Notes under the pieces: generated by a model
Seen by the model: the letters and a program-made list of their open reading frames with translations, nothing else
Databases searched by the model: none
What the model was told of the DNA's origin: nothing
From: Caldifarciminota bacterium
Lineage (GTDB): Bacteria; Hydrothermota; Tepidihabitantia; Tepidihabitantales; Tepidihabitantaceae
Assembly (NCBI GenBank): GCA_016935295.1
Contig: JAFGRF010000383.1
Span: 1-8,109, forward strand
DNA: 8,109 nt
Direction: 5' to 3'
Position numbers and translations under genes: made by a program
Part shown: in pieces, positions 1 to 6,100 of the stretch
How positions within the stretch are numbered: position 1 is the stretch's first letter
How the letters are laid out: each line of letters opens with the position of its first letter

Positions 1-30
1 AGCAAAGGGCAGCGGCTTGGGATATATACC

Positions 31-77
31 AGAAAGGAGAAGGGAGAAGAGAGGAGGGAGGAGAGAGAGAAGAGGGA
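31..77. repeat. 47-nt homopurine tract (GA-rich)
   Basis: Every base from 31 to 77 on the + strand is A or G, including a (GA)5 run around 60-70. Such homopurine-homopyrimidine tracts are known to be prone to triplex (H-DNA) formation and replication slippage; whether this one is, is inference. It ends immediately before the first possible start codon of the next gene, and its last part (AGAGGG, 71-76) could act as a ribosome binding site. The reading frame of that gene stays open through the tract to the window edge, so a coding role (a Lys/Arg/Glu-rich stretch) cannot be fully excluded. Confidence 0.9.
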
Positions 78-81
78 TGCG

Positions 82-408
82 GTGGAGTTGATGGGGCGGG
101 AGATTCCGGTGATCAGGATGACGGAGGGCGTGCGGGCGGTGAACAAGAACGCGCAGGTCTCGCCGGAGAGCACGCAGGCGTACCTTGAGTCCAAGTTCGG
201 CGAGCACCTTGCGGCGGTGCGCGCCGCGATGGAGGAGCTCGCCCGGGCGTTCAAGCCGGACGTGCTCGCCGCGCGCGCATTTGCTTTGTACGCACAATTC
301 CGGCCGCAGATTCCCGACGGTGTGAAGGGCTGGGGCGCGAAGGGGAACCTGGACCTCGAGCTCGTCCGTTCGCTCGGCATCGAGAAACGACGCACGGTGA
401 AGGAATAG
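82..408 (+). CDS. Small soluble protein of unknown function
   Basis: This encodes a 108-residue protein with no signal peptide or membrane segment. I do not recognise a named family. A charged amphipathic helix spans about residues 28-55 (YLESKFGEHLAAVRAAMEEL). It is followed by an aromatic and Gly/Pro-rich segment (LYAQFRPQIPDGVKGWGAKG, about 69-88) and a final short helix (LDLELVRSLG). The GWGAKG-x-LDL motif looks like the conserved core of a small uncharacterised family, but that is an impression. The start is uncertain. GTG at 82 has AGAGGG five bases upstream. ATG at 91 has GGTGGAG only three bases away and would give MGREIPVIRMTEG. The frame also has no stop upstream to position 1, so the gene could begin outside the window. 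The next gene starts 61 nt downstream, so co-transcription is possible. Confidence 0.7.
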   Translation: MELMGREIPVIRMTEGVRAVNKNAQVSPESTQAYLESKFGEHLAAVRAAMEELARAFKPDVLAARAFALYAQFRPQIPDGVKGWGAKGNLDLELVRSLGIEKRRTVKE

Positions 409-469
409 CACTTGTGAACGCCACGTCACCGGAGCGCAGTCTGACATCCATGAAGCGGGAGCATGTCTG

Positions 470-922
470 ATGCCGGCCGAGCTGCTGAGTCTGGTCCAGT
501 CGATGGTCACGCCGGCGGTGATGATATCAGCATGCGGTTTGCTGCTGCTTTCGATTTCGAACAAGCTCGGTCGCGTCGTGGACCGCACGCGTGAGCTCAA
601 CTCAGAGGACAGGGACCTGGCCACCGACGTCGACGGGGTACGACGTCTCTCCATCCGCAACCAGATTGACCTCTTGCTGCGGCGGGCCTTGCTGCTTCGG
701 AATGCCTGCGGTTTGCTCTATCTTGCGGTCGCGGTCTTCGCCTTGACGTCGCTCTGCGTCGGCCTGTCGCGAGCGGCGCACGTTTTCGAAGTCCTCATGC
801 TCGTGCTGTTTGTCCTTGGGCTCGCGACGGTTGTCTGGGCCGGTATCCTTGCCTACCTGGAAATCCGGCTGTCCCACCACGCCATTACCGAGGAAATAAA
901 AGAACTTCGTCTGCACGGATAG
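470..922 (+). CDS. DUF2721-family membrane protein
   Basis: This encodes a 150-residue integral membrane protein. Its N-terminus (VQSMVTPAVMISACGLLLLS, about residues 9-28, then NKLGRVVDRTREL) matches the DUF2721 family as I know it: a hydrophobic helix with an invariant-looking TPAVMISACGLL core, followed by a conserved basic N-R-hydrophobic-V-D-R-x-R segment. Predicted membrane helices are at about 13-30, 78-99 and 105-130. A charged cytoplasmic-type loop lies between the first two (about 31-77, with Arg-rich RNQIDLLLRRALLLRN at its end). The family length is usually 130-150 residues, so the protein is complete. Its function is unknown in every family member I am aware of. The ATG at 470 is preceded by GGGAG (457-461) at 8 nt, a good Shine-Dalgarno. 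There is no obvious functional link to the neighbours. Confidence 0.88.
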   Translation: MPAELLSLVQSMVTPAVMISACGLLLLSISNKLGRVVDRTRELNSEDRDLATDVDGVRRLSIRNQIDLLLRRALLLRNACGLLYLAVAVFALTSLCVGLSRAAHVFEVLMLVLFVLGLATVVWAGILAYLEIRLSHHAITEEIKELRLHG

Positions 923-947
923 GGCAACGCCGCAGGATGTTCGGGAA

Positions 948-1039
948 CTCAGAATGCGGAGTCCAGAGGCCGGAACTGCGGGGCGTTCCCGGTTCGGGTC
1001 TCGGGATTCTGACCTCTGAGCTATCCGTGATCATCTGAT
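948..1039 (+). repeat. Structured spacer, copy A of a start-proximal repeat
   Basis: The spacer between the DUF2721 and VOC genes carries several short inverted repeats: CTCAGA (948-953) with TCTGAG (1015-1020), TCAGAAT (949-955) with ATTCTGA (1006-1012), CAGAGG (964-969) with CCTCTG (1013-1018), and GGAAC (972-976) with GTTCC (985-989). Not all can form together. It resembles the spacer before glmS. GGAGTCCAGAGGCC (958-971) matches GGATTCCAGAGGTC (2857-2870) at 12 of 14 positions. CTGACCTCTG (1009-1018) matches CTGACCCCTG (2899-2908) at 9 of 10. Both spacers end in CTGATATG containing the start codon. I read these as two diverged copies of one dispersed palindromic element. Confidence 0.5.
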
Positions 1040-1402
1040 ATGGCCGGCATCGTCTTTCTGAGGACCCGGGAGTTTGACCACGTAGTTGCGTTTTATCGCG
1101 AGCGGGTCGGGATGACGGTCTGGCTTGAGCAACCGGGCATCGCTATCCTGCGGCACGGCAACCTGCTGCTGGGGTTCAACCGGCAGGAGGCCGCTGACGC
1201 CGAGGGCGTGTTCACTTTCTTCTACGAGACGCGGGCAGAGGTAGACATGATGCATGAGCGGCTTGCCGACATCGCGCTCGGACCGCCCCGGGAGAACCCG
1301 CGGTACCGCATCTACCACTTCTATGCTCGCGACCCGGAGGGAAGGTCGATAGAGTTCCAGCAGTTCCTGGACCCGGTGCAGATCGAGCCCGCCCGCGCCT
1401 GA
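1040..1402 (+). CDS. VOC-superfamily (glyoxalase/dioxygenase fold) protein
   Basis: This is a 120-residue, single-module protein of the vicinal-oxygen-chelate superfamily. The first half shows beta1 (GIVFLRT), a helix with the typical HVVAFYRERVGM pattern (about 14-25) and strands ending in GNLLLGF. The second half shows GVFTFFYET, a helix (AEVDMMHERLADI) and the characteristic closing YHFYARDPEGRSIEFQQF (about 92-109). Known members bind a divalent metal through His/Glu residues on the beta strands. Here only the terminal Glu (E105) is clearly kept, while beta1 and the start of the second half have Val/Phe/Thr where His or Gln is usual. It may therefore be a non-catalytic binding protein or use another chemistry. 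The substrate cannot be predicted. There is no Shine-Dalgarno before ATG 1040. The gene ends 39 nt before glmM. Confidence 0.85.
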   Translation: MAGIVFLRTREFDHVVAFYRERVGMTVWLEQPGIAILRHGNLLLGFNRQEAADAEGVFTFFYETRAEVDMMHERLADIALGPPRENPRYRIYHFYARDPEGRSIEFQQFLDPVQIEPARA

Positions 1403-1405
1403 GGT

Positions 1406-1433
1406 TTGACCGGCGCGGCACTGCGGCTATAAT
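1406..1433 (+). promoter_or_regulatory. Near-consensus sigma70-type promoter of glmM, predicted leaderless
   Basis: A -35 box TTGACC (1406-1411, 5 of 6 to TTGACA) and a perfect -10 box TATAAT (1428-1433) are separated by 16 bp. The last -10 base normally lies at -7, which puts +1 at about 1440 (range 1439-1442), on or beside the glmM start codon at 1442. No Shine-Dalgarno lies between. The promoter starts 4 nt after the VOC stop codon in a short spacer, so glmM and probably glmS can be expressed independently of the upstream genes. Confidence 0.85.
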
Positions 1434-1441
1434 CACCGCCA

Positions 1442-2833
1442 ATGCAGATTCCCATCTTCGGCATTTCCGGGCTGCGCGGGATTGTCGGTGACGGCCTCCT
1501 GCCGGAGACCGTCGTCCGCCACGCAGCCGCGTTCGGCACGTTCGTCGGCCACGGCACTGTGGCTGTCGGACGCGACTGCCGGGCTTCGGGCGAGATGATG
1601 CATGCCGCTGCCGTCGCCGGCCTCGTCGCGGTGGGCTGCGAGGTGATGGACCTGGGCGTCTGTCCCACGCCAACTGTCGTTCACGTGACCCGGCGGGGCA
1701 CGCTCGCCGGCGCCCTCATGCTTACCGCCAGCCACAACCCGGAGCAGTGGAACGGGATGAAGTTCGTCAGCCGCGAGGGGCAGTTCCTTTCCCCGGAGGA
1801 AGTCGCCGCGTTCCGCAAGCTGCTCAAGGGTAAGGGCGCTAAGTACGCTGTCTGGGAGGCGCTGCGGCCGGTGAAAGCCAACCCCAACGCCGTCTACGCC
1901 CACGTCAATTCCATTCTGTCGCACGAGCTCTTCCGGTCCGTCCGCCCGGCGCTCATTGCGCGCAAGCTGAAGGTCGGCGTGGACGCTGTGAACGGCGCCG
2001 CCTCGGTCGCGGCCTGTCAGCTCGTCGAGGCGCTCGGGGCCGAGCCGGTCCGGCTCTACTGCAGTATCGAGCCGATGAAGCAGGGAGCGACGTTCCCGCG
2101 CAAGCCCGAACCCGCGGCGCAGAACCTCGGCGACCTTTCCAGCCTGGTGCGCGAGCGGAAGCTCGACCTCGGCATCGCCTTCGACCCGGACGGGGACCGG
2201 TTCAGTTGCGTTGACGAAACCGGCACTCCGCTGGGCGAGGAGGCGACCATCTGCCTCGCCTGCAAGTATGTGCTGCCTCAGCGTAAGGGTCCCGTAGTGG
2301 TCAATCTCTCGACGACCCGGGCGGTCGACGACGTCTGTGACGAGCTGGGGGTGACGGTCGAGCGGACAGCAGTGGGTGAAGCAAACGTGGCGGATCGGAT
2401 GGCGAAAGTCCAGGCGGTGCTGGGCGGCGAAGGCAACGGCGGCGTGATTCTGCCCGAGCTCAACTTCACCCGCGACGGGCTGGTGGCAGCGGCGACGGTC
2501 ATCGGGCTGGTAAGCCAGGGCAGCCAGCCGCTCTCGGCTATCGGCGCGGCCCTGCCCAAGTACCAGATGGTCAAGACCACGATGGCACTCTCCGGTGAGC
2601 AACTCGCGGAGCGGGACGAACGGCTGGTCAAGGCTTTCGAGGGCGCCCAGGTTGACCGGCAGGACGGCTTCAAGTTCAGCCTAGAGGATTCCTGGGTGCA
2701 CGTGCGGTCATCGAATACCGAGCCGATTGTGAGAATCATCGCCGAGGCAAAGACCGGGGCACAGGCAAAGGCGATGGTCGAGAGAGTGCGTCAGACCTTG
2801 AGCGCCAACAGCAAAGAACCAGAGAAGAAGTGA
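1442..2833 (+). CDS. glmM: Phosphoglucosamine mutase (alpha-D-phosphohexomutase family)
   Basis: This cytosolic enzyme of 463 residues is predicted to convert glucosamine-6-phosphate to glucosamine-1-phosphate for UDP-GlcNAc synthesis. All four signature loops of the alpha-D-phosphohexomutases are present in order: the phosphoserine loop TASHNP (95-100, catalytic Ser97), the metal-binding loop DPDGDR (248-253), the sugar-binding loop GEGNGG (329-334) and the phosphate-binding loop RSSNTEP (422-428). The N-terminal FGISGLRGIVGD is also typical. The length is close to bacterial GlmM (about 445). The GEGNGG loop differs from the GEQSGH type of classical GlmM and recalls archaeal-type or broader-specificity mutases, so the family is certain but substrate choice rests on the adjacent glmS. 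Mannose or glucose phosphates remain alternative substrates. The ATG at 1442 has no Shine-Dalgarno and sits at the predicted transcription start of the promoter at 1406-1433. The C-terminal tail (SANSKEPEKK) is short and charged. Confidence 0.9.
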   Translation: MQIPIFGISGLRGIVGDGLLPETVVRHAAAFGTFVGHGTVAVGRDCRASGEMMHAAAVAGLVAVGCEVMDLGVCPTPTVVHVTRRGTLAGALMLTASHNPEQWNGMKFVSREGQFLSPEEVAAFRKLLKGKGAKYAVWEALRPVKANPNAVYAHVNSILSHELFRSVRPALIARKLKVGVDAVNGAASVAACQLVEALGAEPVRLYCSIEPMKQGATFPRKPEPAAQNLGDLSSLVRERKLDLGIAFDPDGDRFSCVDETGTPLGEEATICLACKYVLPQRKGPVVVNLSTTRAVDDVCDELGVTVERTAVGEANVADRMAKVQAVLGGEGNGGVILPELNFTRDGLVAAATVIGLVSQGSQPLSAIGAALPKYQMVKTTMALSGEQLAERDERLVKAFEGAQVDRQDGFKFSLEDSWVHVRSSNTEPIVRIIAEAKTGAQAKAMVERVRQTLSANSKEPEKK

Positions 2834-2839
2834 ACCGAC

Positions 2840-2923
2840 AGGATTCGAGGATTCGAGGATTCCAGAGGTCTAGTGCCGGCACTGGAATCCTGGAATCCCT
2901 GACCCCTGGACCCCTTTCCTGAT
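2840..2923 (+). repeat. Octamer-repeat spacer, copy B of the start-proximal repeat
   Basis: The 90-nt spacer between glmM and glmS is almost wholly repetitive. Its left part has three tandem octamers, AGGATTCG (2840-2847), AGGATTCG (2848-2855) and AGGATTCC (2856-2863). The right part has four degenerate octamers in phase: TGGAATCC (2883-2890), TGGAATCC (2891-2898), CTGACCCC (2899-2906) and TGGACCCC (2907-2914). The right half is roughly the reverse complement of the left, so pairing in several 8-bp registers is possible. GGATTCCAGAGGTC (2857-2870) and CTGACCCCTG (2899-2908) are shared, with few differences, with the spacer before the VOC gene. The region ends in CTGATATG, which contains the glmS start. 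Confidence 0.75.
2856..2891 (+). other. Perfect 10-bp inverted repeat (intergenic hairpin)
   Basis: AGGATTCCAG (2856-2865) pairs perfectly with CTGGAATCCT (2882-2891) around a 16-nt loop. The loop overlaps a 12-nt perfect palindrome, AGTGCCGGCACT (2872-2883), which would be an alternative fold. No T-run follows, so this is not a classical intrinsic terminator. In an mRNA joining glmM and glmS it would form a strong hairpin about 30 nt before the glmS start and could stabilise the transcript, attenuate it or mark a processing site. Confidence 0.8.
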
Positions 2924-4747
2924 ATGTGCGGCATTGTCGGCTACGTCGGGCCGCGCAATCTGGCTAACGTCATCCTCGTCGGGCTCGAACGGCTCGAATA
3001 CCGCGGCTACGACTCGTGCGGAATCGCCGCGATTGACGGCGGCCTGACCATCCGCAAGACCGCGGGCCGGCTGCAGCGGCTCAAGGAGATGCTCGCCACC
3101 AGCCCCGTGACGGGCAACCTCGGTGTCGGGCACACCCGCTGGGCTACCCACGGCAAGGTAACGGACGAGAACGCGCACCCGTTTACCGGCTGCTACGGCC
3201 GGATGGCGCTGGTACACAACGGCATCATCGAGAACTACCGGGAGCTGCGCCAGCGGCTGAGTGCCGAGGGACATCGTTTCGTCTCGGAGACCGACACCGA
3301 GACCATCGTCCACCTCATCGAGTCGCACCACAAGCAGGACTTGGTTACGGCGGTGCGCAAGGCCGCGGCCGAACTGGTGGGGTCTTATGCGATAGTCGTG
3401 GTCTCGGCCGACGAGCCGGACCGGCTGGTCGCGATGAAGGTCGGCAGCCCGCTGGTGATCGGCCAGGGCGAGGGAGAGCATGTCATCGCGTCGGACGCGC
3501 AGGCGCTGGTCGGCATCGCCCGCCGCATGGTGCCGATGCACGACGGAGACGTCGCGGTGGTGACGCGCAAGTCGCTCGAGCTGACCGATGCGTCCGGCAA
3601 GCGGCTCCGCCGTCAGTTTGCCGCCATCGAACTGAAGCCCAAGGCCCTGTCCAAGGGCCGATACCAGCACTTCATGCGCAAGGAGATTTTCGAGCAGCCG
3701 CAGGTTATTGCCGACAGCATCGAGCACCGCTTCCGCGACCGCCGCGTGATGCTCGACCCCGAGTTCCTGCTCTACCCGGACGAGGTCGAGAAGGTCGCGC
3801 GCGTTGTCATCCAGGCTTGCGGCACGTCGTACCACGCCGGTCTGGTCGGCCGGTACTACTTCGAGAAGTTCTGCCGCATACCGGTCTCGGTCGAAATCAG
3901 CTCCGAACTCCGCACTTCCGAGTTCATCTACGACGGCGACACCCTTATGATCCCCATCAGTCAGTCGGGCGAGACTGCGGACACGCTCGCGGCCCTGCGC
4001 GAAGCCGGCGCGCGCGACATCCACTCGCTGGCGGTGCTCAACACCAAGCGATCCTCGATCGACCGGGAGTCCAACTCCACGGTCTACATCCACGCCGGAC
4101 CGGAAATCGGCGTCGCCTCGACCAAGGCCTACACCGCCGAGATCCTGACCCTGCTCTCGCTCGCGCTCTACTTCGCGCGGGTGCGGAAGACGATGCCCGA
4201 CGACAGGTTCGATGACATCGTCCACCACTGCCGCGAACTGCCTTCCCAGATGAGGAAGGCACTCGCCCTGGACGCCAGGATCAAGGCCACAGCCGAGCGG
4301 CTGGCGAAGGCCCACGATTTCCTCTTCCTCGGCCGCGGCATCAACTACCCCTCGGCGTTGGAGGGGGCGCTCAAACTAAAGGAAGTCGCGTACGTCCATG
4401 CCACCGGGCTGCCGGCCGGCGAGATGAAACACGGGCCGATTGCCCTGATTGCAGAGAACGTGCCGGTCATAGGAATCGTCCCGCGCGACTCGGTCTACGA
4501 CAAGATGATCTCGAACTTGGCGGAGTCCAAGGCGCGCAAGGGGTTCATCATCGCGATCGGCACCGAAGGCGATGACTCACTCAAAGAGCTGGCCGACACC
4601 GTGTTCACGGTGCCGGCCGCGCCCGAATACCTGATGCCGCTGCTCGTGGCGGTTCCGCTCCAGCTTTTCGCCTACCACTCAGCGGTCATCCGCGGCTGCG
4701 ACGTGGACAAACCGCGGAATCTCGCGAAGAGTGTGACGGTCGAATAA
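2924..4747 (+). CDS. glmS: Glutamine-fructose-6-phosphate aminotransferase (isomerizing)
   Basis: This enzyme of 607 residues (E. coli GlmS has 609) makes glucosamine-6-phosphate from fructose-6-phosphate and glutamine, the entry step to UDP-GlcNAc. The N-terminal class II glutaminase (about 1-220) has the nucleophile Cys2 exposed after Met removal (MCGIVGYVG), R27 in YRGYDSCG, TRWATHG (71-77), HNG (98-100) and D124 in SETDTE. SIS domain 1 (about 290-425) holds CGTSYHAG (299-306) and SQSGETADT (347-355). SIS domain 2 (about 460-600) holds GRGINYPSALEGALKLKE (470-487), KHGP (502-505) and the C-terminal PRNLAKSVTVE. Lys484, Glu487, His503 and Lys602 correspond to the known isomerase catalytic residues. 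The loop before KHGP reads HATGLPAGE rather than the E. coli HAEAYAAGE, a mild divergence. It lies 90 nt after glmM on the same strand and has no visible Shine-Dalgarno. No glmS ribozyme is evident in the 90-nt leader. Confidence 0.98.
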   Translation: MCGIVGYVGPRNLANVILVGLERLEYRGYDSCGIAAIDGGLTIRKTAGRLQRLKEMLATSPVTGNLGVGHTRWATHGKVTDENAHPFTGCYGRMALVHNGIIENYRELRQRLSAEGHRFVSETDTETIVHLIESHHKQDLVTAVRKAAAELVGSYAIVVVSADEPDRLVAMKVGSPLVIGQGEGEHVIASDAQALVGIARRMVPMHDGDVAVVTRKSLELTDASGKRLRRQFAAIELKPKALSKGRYQHFMRKEIFEQPQVIADSIEHRFRDRRVMLDPEFLLYPDEVEKVARVVIQACGTSYHAGLVGRYYFEKFCRIPVSVEISSELRTSEFIYDGDTLMIPISQSGETADTLAALREAGARDIHSLAVLNTKRSSIDRESNSTVYIHAGPEIGVASTKAYTAEILTLLSLALYFARVRKTMPDDRFDDIVHHCRELPSQMRKALALDARIKATAERLAKAHDFLFLGRGINYPSALEGALKLKEVAYVHATGLPAGEMKHGPIALIAENVPVIGIVPRDSVYDKMISNLAESKARKGFIIAIGTEGDDSLKELADTVFTVPAAPEYLMPLLVAVPLQLFAYHSAVIRGCDVDKPRNLAKSVTVE

Positions 4748-4768
4748 CAGACACTGCATTCCTTACGC

Positions 4769-5734
4769 ATGATGTTGTATGCCAGAAGACGAGTCCTCAC
4801 TCCATTGCTGGTTCTGGCCGCCTTCGCCTGCGAACAGCCGGACAGCACGCGTCCGCGTATCGTTTCCACCTACCCGACGAACGGCGCCTCCGGAGTCCCG
4901 ACCAACACGCAAATCCGGGTGGCGTTTTCCGAAGCGATGGCTACTGCTTCGGTCGAGGCCGCGTTCAGCATCACGCCCGCGACTGCCGGCGAGTTCGAAT
5001 GGTTCAGCGACTCGCTCTTCTACTGGAAGCCGGAAACGCTGCTTGCGGTCCAGACCCTGTACTCATTCGCCGTGGATACGACCGCAGCCGACCCTGCCGG
5101 CAACCGGCTCGAACCTGCCGGGCCGTTTCAGTTCAACACCGGCGACACCGCGGCGCTGCCTGCAATGGTCTATATGCTCGGCCGATCGGTCATGGCCGGG
5201 TGGTTCGACCACTGGGGCACAGACCCCTACGCCCATGGCCGGTTCACGTTTGAATACCACGCGGTCCAGTCGCCGCCGGAGATCGTGGCGAGCGCGCAGG
5301 CGATAATCGACAGTCTGCTGCTCTGCGACCAGCCGGTTTTCTTCTTCAAGCTCTGCTTCGTGGACTTTGTTGGCGGCGACTCGCTTTCCGCGCAGGAGAA
5401 CCTCGACCGCAACGTCAACTATGTCGACTCGGTGTATGCCGCGGCCAGCAACCGCGGTCTGAAGATGATCGCCGGCAGCGCCTTGCCTCAGGTCGCGAGC
5501 GCGACCGACCAATGGCTGGTCTGGAATCACCGCCAGTACAACCAGAAGCTGGTTGCCTTGGCAGCGCAGCATCCCGGTACGCTTGAGGTCTTCAACATGT
5601 ACTCGGTGCTGGCCGACAGCGCTGGCAACCTGGACCCGGCGTATGCCACGAACTCCGGCGACTCGCACCCCAACGAGGCCGGGTACGCCGCGCTCGACTC
5701 CGCCCTCTTCCCGTTCCTCGAAGCGCACTACTAG
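4769..5734 (+). CDS. Predicted lipoprotein: Ig-like (Big_5) domain plus SGNH/GDSL-like hydrolase domain
   Basis: This is a 321-residue exported protein. The N-terminus is basic then hydrophobic (ARRRVLTPLLVLAAFA) and reaches Cys21. The A-F-A-C lipobox is weak, so lipidation is likely but not certain. Residues about 29-124 resemble a bacterial Ig-like Big_5 domain (PRIVSTYPTNGASGVPTNTQIRVAFSEAM… and …DPAGNRL…F). The rest resembles an SGNH/GDSL hydrolase. MLGRSVMAGWFDHWG (about 136-150) is at the block I position with Ser140 as candidate nucleophile, and GDSHPNEAGYAAL (297-309) is at block V with Asp298/His300. The block I motif is GRS rather than GDS and the Asp-His spacing is shorter than the usual DxxH, so enzymatic activity is inferred. 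The substrate could be an acylated polysaccharide or other ester. It lies 21 nt after glmS, so co-transcription is likely. No Shine-Dalgarno is seen. ATG 4772 is an equivalent alternative start. Confidence 0.82.
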   Translation: MMLYARRRVLTPLLVLAAFACEQPDSTRPRIVSTYPTNGASGVPTNTQIRVAFSEAMATASVEAAFSITPATAGEFEWFSDSLFYWKPETLLAVQTLYSFAVDTTAADPAGNRLEPAGPFQFNTGDTAALPAMVYMLGRSVMAGWFDHWGTDPYAHGRFTFEYHAVQSPPEIVASAQAIIDSLLLCDQPVFFFKLCFVDFVGGDSLSAQENLDRNVNYVDSVYAAASNRGLKMIAGSALPQVASATDQWLVWNHRQYNQKLVALAAQHPGTLEVFNMYSVLADSAGNLDPAYATNSGDSHPNEAGYAALDSALFPFLEAHY

Positions 5735-5756
5735 CGTCGGCGTCCAGCCAAACGAT

Positions 5757-5793
5757 CCGGGCCCGGCTGTGGCGCGGGCTATCCGGGCAGCCC
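5757..5793. other. GC-rich inverted repeats after the lipoprotein gene
   Basis: CCGGGCCCGG (5757-5766) is a perfect 10-nt palindrome. GCCCG (5761-5765) can pair with CGGGC (5775-5779), and GGGCT (5776-5780) with AGCCC (5789-5793). The octamer ATCCGGGC occurs at 5755-5762 and again at 5781-5788. The location, 23 nt after the stop codon, suits a transcription end, but no T-tract follows. An intrinsic terminator is therefore not supported; Rho-type termination or RNA stabilisation is possible. Confidence 0.45.
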
Positions 5794-6031
5794 AGGCGCA
5801 AGTGGGCGGGAATGGGTCGCGTCCACACTCGTCCATATCTTGGTTGCGTAGCACGATTGCGCATAGTCGCTCGCCCCGCGAAGAGGATCAATCGCAGAAC
5901 TCGGCGCTCGCCGTCGGCCCGATCGTCGGCTAGGAGGGCAAGGACCGTCACATAACAAGACGGACCGTGCCATGTGTCCAGCAGTTTGTTGCCGCGCACG
6001 TAGTGCCTGGGACTACAAACAGGATTGGCAG

Positions 6032-6068
6032 CCGCCTTTGGCGGACCATGCCCGCCAAGCCTGGGCTT
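6032..6068 (+). other. Overlapping, mutually exclusive hairpins
   Basis: GGCGG (6040-6044) can pair upstream with CCGCC (6032-6036) around a TTT loop. As part of TTGGCGG (6038-6044) it can instead pair downstream with CCGCCAA (6052-6058) around a 7-nt loop. A third small repeat, AAGCC/GGCTT, spans 6057-6068. Sharing one arm between two stems is a layout seen in attenuators and in protein-binding operators. It lies 60-100 nt before the next start codon and upstream of the likely -10 box, so a DNA-level role or an RNA from a more distal promoter are both possible. Confidence 0.4.
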
Positions 6069-6100
6069 GTGTACTGCGGAATAGAGCCGCCCATCGCCTG

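Noticed and set aside
985..1005. tRNA T-arm-like GTTCGGGTC in the spacer before the VOC gene
   Set aside because: No acceptor, D or anticodon arms can be built around it, and the flanking stem does not pair.
1433..2602. Long minus-strand open frame (389 codons) opposite glmM
   Set aside because: It is a mirror of the conserved GlmM frame with no domain pattern, signal or ribosome binding site.
2840..2914. CRISPR array suggested by regular repeats
   Set aside because: The units are 8 bp in direct tandem with no spacers and form an inverted structure. There are no cas genes nearby.
2834..2923. glmS ribozyme in the leader of glmS
   Set aside because: The 90-nt spacer is made of octamer repeats and palindromes and lacks the size and conserved core of the glmS ribozyme.
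2870..4315. Long minus-strand open frame (481 codons) opposite glmS
   Set aside because: It lies wholly antisense to a fully conserved GlmS. Its protein is Arg/Asp/His/Val-rich with no recognisable domain, as expected of an antisense frame in GC-rich codons.
5063..5854. Minus-strand open frames of 263 and 135 codons across the SGNH lipoprotein and the following gap
   Set aside because: They are mostly antisense to a coherent exported protein. The parts within the gap have no recognisable motif or good start.
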